A DNA stretch of 64,000 nt from Plantibacter sp. Leaf314 (GTDB lineage: Bacteria; Actinomycetota; Actinomycetes; Actinomycetales; Microbacteriaceae), in contig NZ_LMOB01000001.1 in the NCBI RefSeq assembly GCF_001423185.1, forward strand, positions 124,001 to 188,000, given 5' to 3'. The translations under genes were made by a program, and so were the position numbers. Below, in pieces: positions 34,241-43,846 of the stretch (positions within the stretch are counted from its first letter, which is position 1; each line of letters begins with the position of its first letter). Under the pieces are notes generated by a model. It worked only from the letters and a program-made list of their open reading frames with translations, did no database searches and was not told the DNA's origin.

Positions 34241-34885
34241 ATGGCACTGGATGGAGCCTGGGCGATCGCCTGGATGCGGGGGAGTGCTGCGGTGATCTCG
34301 GAGCGCCGCGTGGAGCTCATCACGCTCGACCGCGACATCGGCGACGGGGACCACGGTGAGAACCTCGACCGGGGGTTCTCTGCGGTCCTCGGGAAACTGG
34401 ACGGGCAGCCGGCCGACGCGACGCCCTCGGACATCCTGAAGCTCGCGGCGACGACGCTCATCTCCACGGTCGGCGGCGCCAGCGGACCGCTGTACGGCAC
34501 GGCACTGCTGAAAGCGTCGATCGCCGTGGCGGGGAAGGCCGAGTTGGATGCGGACGCCGTGGTCGCCTTGCTGACGGCGGCGCGCGACGGGATCGTGCTC
34601 CGAGGCAAGGCGACGACCGGCGACAAGACCATGGTCGACGCCTGGACACCGGCCGTCGACGCTGCCGCGGACGCCGCCGCCGCGGGGGAGACCCCGGGCG
34701 GCGTCCTCGCTGCCGCCGCTACGGCGGCCCAGGCCGGTGCCGTGTCGACCGAACCGCTCGTGGCGCGGAAGGGGCGCGCAAGCTACCTCGGTGAGCGTGC
34801 GATCGGCCATCGCGATCCCGGCGCGCAGTCGACCGCGTACCTGCTCGGTGCGGCGTCGGCGGCGGCATCGGGGGAGACTGCATGA
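34241..34885 (+). CDS. dhaL: dihydroxyacetone kinase ADP-binding subunit DhaL
   Basis: Holds ADP/ATP as a cofactor and moves phosphate from DhaM to dihydroxyacetone on DhaK. 214 residues, all-helical. The two Mg-binding Asp pattern is intact: D30, D35 and D37 in DRDIGDGDHG. GGASGPLYGTAL and GRASYLGERAIGHRDPG, the lid, are conserved. It starts 4 nt after dhaK and overlaps dhaM by 4 nt. Confidence 0.96.
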   Translation: MALDGAWAIAWMRGSAAVISERRVELITLDRDIGDGDHGENLDRGFSAVLGKLDGQPADATPSDILKLAATTLISTVGGASGPLYGTALLKASIAVAGKAELDADAVVALLTAARDGIVLRGKATTGDKTMVDAWTPAVDAAADAAAAGETPGGVLAAAATAAQAGAVSTEPLVARKGRASYLGERAIGHRDPGAQSTAYLLGAASAAASGETA

Positions 34886-35589
34886 GCGGCGGACCCGTCG
34901 GACTCGTCTTCGTCTCCCACAGCGCGCTGATCGCTGAGGGACTCGTCGACGTGGCCCGCCAGATGGCCCCAGACGCCGCTCTGGCAGCGGCCGGAGGCAC
35001 CGACGACGGTGGGATCGGCACCAGCTTCGCGCTGGTCTCCGCCGGGATCACCGCCGTCGATGCCGGAGCCGGCGTCGTGGTCCTGTGCGACCTCGGCTCG
35101 GCGATCCTGACGGCCGAGACCGCGCTCGACTTCCTCGACGACGCTGTTCGCGCGCGAGTCCGCATCGTGGACGCCCCGCTCGTGGAGGGAGGCGTCGCCG
35201 CGGCCGTCGCCGCCCAGACCGGTCGGTCGCTCGACGAGGTCGTCGCTGCCGCCCGGTCCGCCGCCGGCCGACCGGACATGGACGCCCCGAGGACGGAGAC
35301 CGGATCGGCGACGGCCGGGCCGACGGACATGCCCCACGCCGCAGCGACGGTGAGGCTGCGCAACAAGGACGGTCTCCATGCCAGACCCGCTGCAGAGTTC
35401 GTGCGGTCCGCCAGCAGGTTCGCGGCGAACGTCGTCGTGAACGGCAAGGACGCGAAGAGTCTGCTCGGGATCATGTCGCTCGGCCTCGTGAAGGGCGCCG
35501 AGGTGCATCTGCAGGCCGACGGGGTCGATGCCGAAGACGCCGTCCAGGCGCTCACGTCGCTCATCGAGTCCGGCTTCGGTGAGGCGTGA
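34882..35589 (+). CDS. dhaM: dihydroxyacetone kinase phosphotransfer subunit DhaM (EIIA-HPr fusion)
   Basis: Phosphoryl donor to DhaL. 235 residues. An N-terminal mannose-type EIIA domain (about 1-130) has the expected phospho-His13 in VFVSHSALIAEG. After a short Thr/Ala-rich linker, a complete HPr domain (about 152-235) carries the phospho-His166 in GLHARPAAEF and the regulatory-type region KSLLGIMSLG. The partial EI domain found in the enterobacterial protein is missing, so a separate EI, not in this window, must supply phosphate. Confidence 0.94.
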   Translation: MSGGPVGLVFVSHSALIAEGLVDVARQMAPDAALAAAGGTDDGGIGTSFALVSAGITAVDAGAGVVVLCDLGSAILTAETALDFLDDAVRARVRIVDAPLVEGGVAAAVAAQTGRSLDEVVAAARSAAGRPDMDAPRTETGSATAGPTDMPHAAATVRLRNKDGLHARPAAEFVRSASRFAANVVVNGKDAKSLLGIMSLGLVKGAEVHLQADGVDAEDAVQALTSLIESGFGEA

Positions 35590-35666
35590 GGTCAGCTCCG
35601 TCGACGCCGGGCGGAGCACCTCGTGCGTGTCGACGCAACCGGGTGGGCGGTGGGGGAGCGGCGGCG

Positions 35667-35672
35667 TAGCAT
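35667..35672 (+). promoter_or_regulatory. -10 box (TAGCAT) for a leaderless small-protein mRNA
   Basis: TAGCAT ends 7 nt before the ATG at 35680, with a run of C in between and no ribosome binding site. Confidence 0.5.
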
Positions 35673-35679
35673 CACCCCC

Positions 35680-35904
35680 ATGGATGAACAGACGAAGACG
35701 TCGGACACCGATGACCGCCCCTGCACGGTCTGCGGCCATCCGCTCGCCGAGCACACCTTCGATCGGTCCTCGGACCACGATCACTTCATGACCTGTCCGA
35801 CGCAGGATCGACTGCCGGACCCGGCGGAGTCGTCCATCCCGGTCAACGAATTCGGGATGCCCCTGTGGGAAGAGGACCCGGACCGACAGGCTCCGCCCGC
35901 CTGA
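35680..35904 (+). CDS. small Cys/His-containing hypothetical protein
   Basis: 74 residues; family not recognised. The sequence has CTVCGHPLAEHTF early (about residues 14-26) and a later Cys in MTCP, with several His and Asp between, so a single metal site is possible. The C-terminal half is acidic and Pro-rich with no hydrophobic segment, hence cytoplasmic. It has its own leaderless-type promoter and sits between dhaM and tetR, with no operon partner. Start chosen by the -10 box; upstream in-frame codons are Arg/Gly-rich and unlikely. Confidence 0.7.
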   Translation: MDEQTKTSDTDDRPCTVCGHPLAEHTFDRSSDHDHFMTCPTQDRLPDPAESSIPVNEFGMPLWEEDPDRQAPPA

Positions 35905-35926
35905 CGACGCGTGGGGTCCTGCCGGG

Positions 35927-36505
35927 TCACCCCAGATCGAGGAGCGATCGGACGGCGACGCTCAGGCGGCCGGCGGGCCGCTGCTCGTCATCGTCGACGG
36001 CCTCGCCGTCGATGATCCATCGTGTCCATCGGGCCAGGCGCTCCGGTGGGACATCCGTGCGTGCGGCTCGGGTGCGCACCGCTTCGGTGATGTGCTCCAG
36101 GAGGAAGCGGTCGACGAGCTCCGCCTCCTCGACGAGGACGGCTCTCACCTCGGGGAGGTGTGCGGCACCGTGGACCGCTCGGGTGAATCCCGCCTGACGC
36201 TCGGCGTCGTGCTCGCGGTCGAGTGCCGTGAGGTAACTCGCAAGGGCCGGCTTCCCGCGGCCGGTGCGCGTGGCGCGGTGGAGGTGTTCCTCGGTCCACG
36301 CGGCACTGGCTCGGAGCAGGGTGAGCAGGATGTCGATCTTCGTCGGGAAATAGTGGAACAGGGTTCCGGAGGAGACACGAGCCGCTCGGCAGACGTCGGC
36401 CGTCGTGGTGCCTTCGAATCCCTGGGCGGCGAAGCACCGGTATGCCGCGGCGAGGATCACGGTCTGTCGTTCCGTGAAGCGCTGCTGGTCCACTACACGG
36501 GGCAT
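35927..36505 (-). CDS. TetR family transcriptional regulator
   Basis: One-component repressor, 192 residues. The N-terminal helix-turn-helix (about 15-60) has GFEGTTTADVCRAARVSSGTLF in its typical place followed by YFPTKIDIL. The C-terminal ligand domain is not assignable to a known ligand. Two interlocked palindromes overlap its promoter, so it very likely represses itself. The UvrA-like gene lies upstream on the same strand 277 bp away and is the natural candidate for a shared function. Confidence 0.92.
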   Translation of the reverse strand: MPRVVDQQRFTERQTVILAAAYRCFAAQGFEGTTTADVCRAARVSSGTLFHYFPTKIDILLTLLRASAAWTEEHLHRATRTGRGKPALASYLTALDREHDAERQAGFTRAVHGAAHLPEVRAVLVEEAELVDRFLLEHITEAVRTRAARTDVPPERLARWTRWIIDGEAVDDDEQRPAGRLSVAVRSLLDLG

Positions 36506-36522
36506 GAGCGCCTTCCTGGTTC

Positions 36523-36562
36523 CTAGAGCGTGCGCTCTAGAGTGAACGCTCTAGGAATTCTA
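36523..36562 (-). promoter_or_regulatory. tetR promoter with two interlocked operator palindromes
   Basis: CTAGAGCG-TG-CGCTCTAG (36523-36540) is a perfect 18-bp palindrome. It shares its last CTAG with CTAGAGTG-AA-CGCTCTAG (36537-36554), which has one mismatch. A TAGAAT -10 box for tetR lies at 36557-36562 on the minus strand, so the predicted start of transcription falls inside the operators. This is the layout of an autorepressed TetR gene. Confidence 0.8.
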
Positions 36563-36677
36563 GCCTGGTGAATCAGGGATTACCGTCCGGAAACCGGCGT
36601 GGCGGTTCGGCGTACCCGTCCACGCGGACACCGCACGAGCCGGAGATGGGAGGAGGGCCCTGGATCACTGAGTTGAC

Positions 36678-36691
36678 ATAATGTGCATTAT
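36678..36691. promoter_or_regulatory. 14-bp AT-rich perfect palindrome
   Basis: ATAATG-TG-CATTAT, adjoining a TTGACA hexamer (36673-36678), in the gap between the UvrA-like gene and tetR. It could be an operator for a plus-strand promoter or a second site for a regulator. No plus-strand gene is supported downstream; the open frame there is antisense to the UvrA-like gene. Confidence 0.45.
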
Positions 36692-36782
36692 CAGCTCTCT
36701 ACAGCCCGCCACGAGCGGGGTCGGATCAGCTCACCAGGTCACGGATCACCGAACCGGAAATCGCTTTGACGGTCAGCCTGCT

Positions 36783-39155
<2,373 letters not shown>

Positions 39156-39162
39156 GGCGATC

Positions 39163-39168
39163 AGCGTA
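39163..39168 (-). promoter_or_regulatory. -10 box (TACGCT) for a leaderless UvrA-paralogue mRNA
   Basis: TACGCT on the minus strand ends 7 nt before the ATG at 39155; no ribosome binding site lies between. Confidence 0.45.
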
Positions 39169-39325
39169 GCCGCCGTGCTCGGTCGGCGTCCGACCGACGA
39201 AGGCGGCCGTCGAGGTGACTTCCGAGGTCATGCTGGGAAAACCCTGTACGGATGCGTCACACTGATGGCAGGCGGTCCGATCGCTCGGAGGCGCCACCGC
39301 ACCGTCCACCTGTCAGGAGCCGACC

Positions 39326-39919
39326 ATGACCGAACCGTCCGTGACCACCTACACCTTGAATGCGGCGAAACTCACCGCCGGGCAGATCTCCGGCGTCCGT
39401 TGGGCGTTCGCCGTCGGCGGTGTCCTCACCATCCTCCTCGGAGTCTTCCTGCTGCTCGCGCCGAAGGCGTCGCTCGTCGCCGTCGCCTGGATCTTCGCGA
39501 TCTACTTCCTCATCGCCGGGATCGCCCGCATCGTTCGCGGCGTCCTCGCGCGGGAGCACGGTGGACTCTGGAGGGTCCTCACCATCGTGTTCGGCGTGCT
39601 GCTCCTCGCGGCAGGCGTCTACATCGTCATCGACCCGTTGCTCGGTATCGGCGCGCTCGTCTTCGTGATCGGCCTCTCCTGGATCGTCGAAGGCGTCGCC
39701 TCACTGTTCGACGCAGCACCGGACGTGTCGCGGTGGATCACGGTCCTCTACGGGGTGATCAGTGTCGTCGCCGGCGTGTTCGTGCTCGCGAACCCGCTCC
39801 TCGCCGCCTTCACGCTGCTGCTCGTCACCGCGTTCTTCCTCATCGCCGCCGGCGTCGTCGAGATCATCCAGGCGGTCACCTTCGGCAAGCAGGTGAAGCG
39901 GGCCGGTCTCGCCGGCTGA
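39326..39919 (+). CDS. HdeD family (DUF308) membrane protein
   Basis: Six-helix membrane protein of the HdeD/DUF308 family. 197 residues with two threefold helix repeats starting near residue 25 (WAFAVGGVLTILLGVFLLLAP). The family name comes from acid resistance in E. coli, but the function in actinobacteria is unknown. It is a monocistronic gene ending in a strong hairpin and is divergent from the UvrA paralogue. Confidence 0.85.
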   Translation: MTEPSVTTYTLNAAKLTAGQISGVRWAFAVGGVLTILLGVFLLLAPKASLVAVAWIFAIYFLIAGIARIVRGVLAREHGGLWRVLTIVFGVLLLAAGVYIVIDPLLGIGALVFVIGLSWIVEGVASLFDAAPDVSRWITVLYGVISVVAGVFVLANPLLAAFTLLLVTAFFLIAAGVVEIIQAVTFGKQVKRAGLAG

Positions 39920-39932
39920 ACCCGGCCGGAAC

Positions 39933-39974
39933 ACGCAGGACGCCCGGGCTCTCGTGAGCCCGGGCGTCCTGCGT
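39933..39974. terminator. bidirectional 19-bp hairpin terminator
   Basis: A perfect 19-bp stem from ACGCAGGACG to CGTCCTGCGT with a TCGT loop, between the convergent HdeD-like and SDR genes. There is no U run on either side. Confidence 0.8.
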
Positions 39975-39988
39975 GCGATGGGTGTCGA

Positions 39989-40753
39989 CTATTCGGCGAT
40001 GAAGTCGCTCGTGTCGCCGACGTACCGGGTGTGCTGCGCGGGGATCGGCTCCACCGCGGCTGCGGCGACCTCCGCAGCGAACTCGCCGACGTTGTAGAGA
40101 CGTCCGGCCGACTCCTTGCGCGAGCTGATCGCACCAGGGTTCGCGCGTTCCAGCAGGGTCGCGGTGATGGTCCCCTCGATCATGTCGCCCGACACGACGA
40201 CGAAGTCGACCCCGGCAGCGTCGAAGGTGTCCTGCTTGGCGCGGAGGGCGTCCTCACCGGCTCGCTTGGAGGTCGCGACGGGCACGTACTCGGGCATCGT
40301 CGGGGTGGTCCGGATGAAGTGCGCCTGGTGGCTCGTGACGAAGACGATCCGTGAGCCCGGGCGCAGCAGCGGCATGGCGTGCTCGACCACGCTCACCTGG
40401 GCGTCACGGTTGAGCTGCATGGCGTAGTCCTCGGCCATGCCGCTCTCCATGCCTCCGGAGGCGTTCAGGACCAGGACGTCGAGGTCGCCCAGCTCGGCTT
40501 TCGTCGTCGCGAACATCGCGGCGACCGAGGCCGGATCCGTGAGGTCGGCTCCGACGACGACCGCCTGCACACCGAGCGCCCGCACCTCGTCGGCGAGCTT
40601 GACGGCGCGCGCCTCCTTGTTGCGGTAGTTGATGACCACGTTCGCGCCGGCGCCGGCGAAGTATCGGATGGTGTCTGCGCCGATGCCGCGCGACGAGCCC
40701 GTCACGAGGACGTTCTTCCCGGCGAGGGATCCGGCGGCCAGAGGGTTCGTCAC
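39989..40753 (-). CDS. SDR family protein with an altered catalytic motif
   Basis: Short-chain dehydrogenase/reductase fold, 254 residues. The cofactor loop TGSSRGIGADTI (about 18-29) is followed by the NADP-type basic residue in INYRNK; LVLNASGG and the catalytic-type Ser in FVTSHQAHF are present. The YxxxK motif is not: the position four before Lys in VATSK is Val, and the nearest Tyr is seven residues before Lys (EYVPVATSK). The enzyme may be divergent or non-catalytic. Monocistronic, divergent from the NfeD gene. Confidence 0.85.
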   Translation of the reverse strand: MTNPLAAGSLAGKNVLVTGSSRGIGADTIRYFAGAGANVVINYRNKEARAVKLADEVRALGVQAVVVGADLTDPASVAAMFATTKAELGDLDVLVLNASGGMESGMAEDYAMQLNRDAQVSVVEHAMPLLRPGSRIVFVTSHQAHFIRTTPTMPEYVPVATSKRAGEDALRAKQDTFDAAGVDFVVVSGDMIEGTITATLLERANPGAISSRKESAGRLYNVGEFAAEVAAAAVEPIPAQHTRYVGDTSDFIAE

Positions 40754-40948
40754 GGGAGGGCTCCTTCAGTTCTGGGGCCGCTTGTCGGCGGCTGGTTCCA
40801 GCCAACGACCCTACCAACAACCGGACGGACGGATCCGGTCGCGCGCACGGTCCACCTGATAGCGTTGCTGACGACCGGCGCACCGTCTCGCGCTCCCCCG
40901 GGTCACGAGGCGGCAGTCGCACGAGCCGATCCGGGAGGAATCCACATC

Positions 40949-41446
40949 ATGGACGTCATCACCGAGTACGCCTGGATCGCCTGGCTGGTGGTGATCCTCG
41001 TGTTCGTCATCATCGAGATCCTTTCGCTGGAGTTCACCTTCCTGATGCTCGCGCTCGGAGGCGTCGTCGGGTTGCTCTCCGGCCTGGTCGGAGCCCCGTG
41101 GTGGTTGCAGCTGCTCATCGCCGCGGCCGCCGCCGTCCTCCTGCTCCTCGCCGTCAGGCCGCCCCTGCTCCGAGCGTTGCAACGCGGCGCGGACCCGGCC
41201 AGGAGCAACATCGACGCGCTGCTCGGCATGCCGGGGCTCGTCATGTCCACGGTCACCCCGCACGGCGGCCAGGTCAAGCTCGGCAACGGCGAGGTCTGGA
41301 CCGCCCGCACCCCCCTGGACTCCCCCGCCTCCTCGCTGGAGCCAGGCACCCGCATCATCCTGTCCGTCGTCGACGGCGCCACCGCCGTCGTCATCCCCGT
41401 CCCAACCCACCCGACCCCGTCGGGCGAGCAGAAGGAGCAGTCGTGA
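40949..41446 (+). CDS. NfeD family membrane protein
   Basis: Partner protein of stomatin/SPFH scaffolds. The ATG at 40949 follows GGGAGGAA and gives 165 residues. Three hydrophobic segments (about 7-28, 30-48 and 50-68) precede a C-terminal OB-fold domain (about 85-150) with LLGMPGLVMSTVTPHGGQVKL, here cited only in part. The stop overlaps the SPFH gene start (GTGA), the conserved NfeD-SPFH pair. It is thought to act in membrane quality control or microdomain organisation. Confidence 0.9.
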   Translation: MDVITEYAWIAWLVVILVFVIIEILSLEFTFLMLALGGVVGLLSGLVGAPWWLQLLIAAAAAVLLLLAVRPPLLRALQRGADPARSNIDALLGMPGLVMSTVTPHGGQVKLGNGEVWTARTPLDSPASSLEPGTRIILSVVDGATAVVIPVPTHPTPSGEQKEQS

Positions 41447-42468
41447 ACGACATCTCATCAGGAGCGATCATCGGCTGGGTGATCGCCGCCATCGTCGTCA
41501 TCTTCGTGCTGGTGGTGCTGTTCCGCTCCATCCGCATCATCCCGCAGGCCAGTGCAGGCGTGGTCGAACGGCTCGGGAAGTACCACAAGACCCTCCTGCC
41601 GGGCTTGAACCTCCTCATCCCCTTCATCGACCGCCTGCGGCCGCTCATCGACCTCCGCGAGACCGTCGTGTCGTTCCCGCCCCAGCCGGTGATCACCGAG
41701 GACAACCTCGTCGTCTCGATCGACACGGTCGTCTACTTCCAGGTCACCGACGCTCGTGCGGCCACCTATGAGATCGCGAACTACCTGGGTGCCGTCGAGC
41801 AGCTCACGACGACGACCCTCAGGAACGTCGTCGGTGGCTTGAATCTCGAGGAGGCGCTCACCAGCCGAGACGAGATCAACAGCAAGCTCCGGATCGTCCT
41901 CGACGAGGCGACCGGCAAGTGGGGCATCCGCGTCGGCCGCGTCGAGCTCAAGGCGATCGATCCGCCGCTCTCGATCCAGGACTCGATGGAGAAGCAGATG
42001 CGCGCCGAGCGGGATCGCCGAGCGCTCATCCTGACCGCGGAGGGAACCAAGCAGTCCGCGATCCTGACCGCGGAGGGTGCCCGACAGGCGGAGATCCTCC
42101 GCGCCGAGGGTGACGCGCAGGCCGCCGTCCTGCGGGCGCAGGGTGAGGCCTCGGCCATCCAGACGGTCTTCAAGGCCATCCACGACGGCGACCCGGACGA
42201 GAAGCTCCTCGGGTACCAGTACCTGCAGATGCTCCCGAAGCTCGCCGAAGGTCAGGCCAACAAGCTCTGGGTGATCCCGAGTGAACTGACGGAAGCACTC
42301 AAGGGCATCGGCTCCGCGTTCGGACCCGGCAACACGCGCGACCCAGCGGCTGCCGCTCGGTCTGCTGCAGCCGCCGCCGCGGCGCCGCCGTTCACGCCGT
42401 CGTCGTCGTCGGCCCAGGCGTCGTCGGCCTCGGCGTCCACGCAAGTACCCGGCCACCCGGAGTCCTGA
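41443..42468 (+). CDS. SPFH/band 7 domain protein (stomatin-like, QmcA type)
   Basis: Membrane scaffold of the stomatin/prohibitin group. 341 residues from a GTG overlapping the nfeD stop. One N-terminal transmembrane helix (about 8-28), an SPFH domain (about 30-190) with the typical VVERLGKYHKTLLPGLNLLIP, split over residues 41-62. Next is an Ala/Glu-rich coiled coil with repeated LTAEG-type units (about 185-235). The tail is Ala/Ser-rich and low in complexity. The coiled coil suggests oligomeric rings with NfeD. Confidence 0.92.
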   Translation: MNDISSGAIIGWVIAAIVVIFVLVVLFRSIRIIPQASAGVVERLGKYHKTLLPGLNLLIPFIDRLRPLIDLRETVVSFPPQPVITEDNLVVSIDTVVYFQVTDARAATYEIANYLGAVEQLTTTTLRNVVGGLNLEEALTSRDEINSKLRIVLDEATGKWGIRVGRVELKAIDPPLSIQDSMEKQMRAERDRRALILTAEGTKQSAILTAEGARQAEILRAEGDAQAAVLRAQGEASAIQTVFKAIHDGDPDEKLLGYQYLQMLPKLAEGQANKLWVIPSELTEALKGIGSAFGPGNTRDPAAAARSAAAAAAAPPFTPSSSSAQASSASASTQVPGHPES

Positions 42469-42475
42469 GCACACG

Positions 42476-43258
42476 GTGGCGGCATCGAGCCTCCCCTTCT
42501 TCCAGCCGGCCGGTCCTCGGGTGTTCGCGCACCGAGGGCTGGCCGGTCCTGGTGTTCCGGAGAACACGCTGTCCTCCTTCCGTCGGGCCCTCGCCACGGG
42601 CGCCGACGCTCTCGAGACCGACACGCACCGCACGCGCGACGGGCATGCGGTCCTCTTCCACGACGCGTCCTTGCGGCGGATCACCGGCGATCCGAGGCCG
42701 ATCGCCGAGCTGGACCTGGCGGACCTCCAGCAGATCGACCTCGGCGGTGATCGTGTCCCGACGCTCCACGAGGCGCTCATGGCCTTCCCCGAAGCGCGCT
42801 TCAACCTGGACGTGAAGGATGCGGCTGCAGCACTGCCGGCTGCCGAGGCCATCCTCCGGGCCGACGCGCGCGATCGGGTCCTCGTCACCTCGTTCGACGA
42901 GGATCGGCGGTCGGCGGTGCTGGATGCGCTCGGCGGCGACGCCGGATCGGCGGACATCCCCACCTCGGCGTCGGCGGCGATCCTGCTCCGAGTGCTGCCG
43001 ACCGTCGCCCTCCACCGCGGCGACGCGGCGCTCCGCCGGGCACTGGACGGTGTGCACGCCCTCCAGATCCCCGAGCGGTATCGCGGCGTCCCCCTCCTGA
43101 CCAGACGACTCCTGCGCCGGATGCACGCCCTCGGCGTCGAAGTGCACGTCTGGACCGTCAACGACCCGGCCGACATGCGCCGCCTGCTCGATCTCGGTGT
43201 CGACGGTCTCGTCACCGACCGGTCCGACCTCGCCTTCGAGGTCCTGCGCTCGCGCTGA
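42476..43258 (+). CDS. glycerophosphodiester phosphodiesterase
   Basis: Hydrolyses glycerophosphodiesters to glycerol 3-phosphate and an alcohol. 260 residues from GTG. TIM barrel with the catalytic/metal motif FAHRGLAG, then PENTLSSFRRAL, the GADALETDTHRTRDG metal segment and LFHDASLRRITG. No signal peptide is visible, so it acts in the cytoplasm. The start lies 7 nt after the SPFH gene, suggesting co-transcription with it. Confidence 0.92.
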   Translation: MAASSLPFFQPAGPRVFAHRGLAGPGVPENTLSSFRRALATGADALETDTHRTRDGHAVLFHDASLRRITGDPRPIAELDLADLQQIDLGGDRVPTLHEALMAFPEARFNLDVKDAAAALPAAEAILRADARDRVLVTSFDEDRRSAVLDALGGDAGSADIPTSASAAILLRVLPTVALHRGDAALRRALDGVHALQIPERYRGVPLLTRRLLRRMHALGVEVHVWTVNDPADMRRLLDLGVDGLVTDRSDLAFEVLRSR

Positions 43259-43331
43259 GCGACGTCCACCCGGAGCCGTCGCCATCCGCCAGCTGCGAGC
43301 TGGGCGTGACCTGGGAGCCGGGTGGGTGAAC

Positions 43332-43357
43332 GGAACACTTTACCCAGCTTGTGGGTT
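43332..43357 (+). promoter_or_regulatory. SigR/SigH-type (ECF) promoter of rbpA
   Basis: GGAAC (43332-43336), an 18-bp spacer, then GTT (43355-43357), matching the GGAAY-N18-GTT consensus of the thiol-oxidative-stress sigma factors SigR (Streptomyces) and SigH (Mycobacterium). TATAAC (43358-43363) directly after could serve a housekeeping promoter. The predicted start is about 30 nt before the ATG, with a GAGAGGAG site between. Confidence 0.7.
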
Positions 43358-43393
43358 TATAACTGTGCATGCCGAGCGAGAGGAGACCACACA

Positions 43394-43756
43394 ATGGCAG
43401 ATCGCAGTTTGCGCGGAATGCGCTTGGGCGCCCAGAGTCTACAAACGGAAGAGGGCGTCATATTCTCGGCGCGGAGCAACCACACCTACCGGTGCCAGAG
43501 TTGTGAGCGCGAGACCACGATGACGTTCGCCGCCGATGCGGAAGTCCCCGAGCTGTGGGAGTGCCGGCACTGCGGTGCCGAGGCTGTCTTGCTCGTCGAC
43601 TCACAGCCGGTGGTCGTCGACCGCGGCGATGTGAAGATCCCGAGGAGCCACTGGGACATGTTGCTCGAACGTCGCTCGCGCGACGAGCTGGAGGAACTGC
43701 TCGAAGAGCGGCTGTCCTACCTCCGCGCGCGTCGCGGCCAGCAGAAGAGCGCGTAG
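43394..43756 (+). CDS. rbpA: RNA polymerase-binding protein RbpA
   Basis: Actinobacterial transcription factor that binds RNA polymerase and group I/II sigma factors and stabilises open complexes. 120 residues from the ATG at 43394 (GAGAGGAG site 11 nt upstream). An N-terminal tail (SLRGMRLGAQSLQTEEG) precedes the core domain, which keeps two CxxC pairs (C34/C37, C57/C60), so zinc binding is likely. A basic linker and the C-terminal sigma-interaction helix (RSRDELEELLEERLSYLRA, about 94-112) follow. Confidence 0.96.
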   Translation: MADRSLRGMRLGAQSLQTEEGVIFSARSNHTYRCQSCERETTMTFAADAEVPELWECRHCGAEAVLLVDSQPVVVDRGDVKIPRSHWDMLLERRSRDELEELLEERLSYLRARRGQQKSA

Positions 43757-43781
43757 CTCCGAGCCCATTCCAGGCCTCCCC

Positions 43782-43815
43782 TCGATCGGCTGATCCGACT
43801 TCGGATCGGCCGATC
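43782..43815. terminator. bidirectional terminator between rbpA and lnt
   Basis: A 15-bp stem (CGATCGGCTGATCCG with CGGATCGGCCGATCG, one G-U) and an ACTT loop, between two convergent genes. Confidence 0.75.
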
Positions 43816-43846
43816 GTCATGTCCGGACGGGGTCGGGTGGTGTCCG

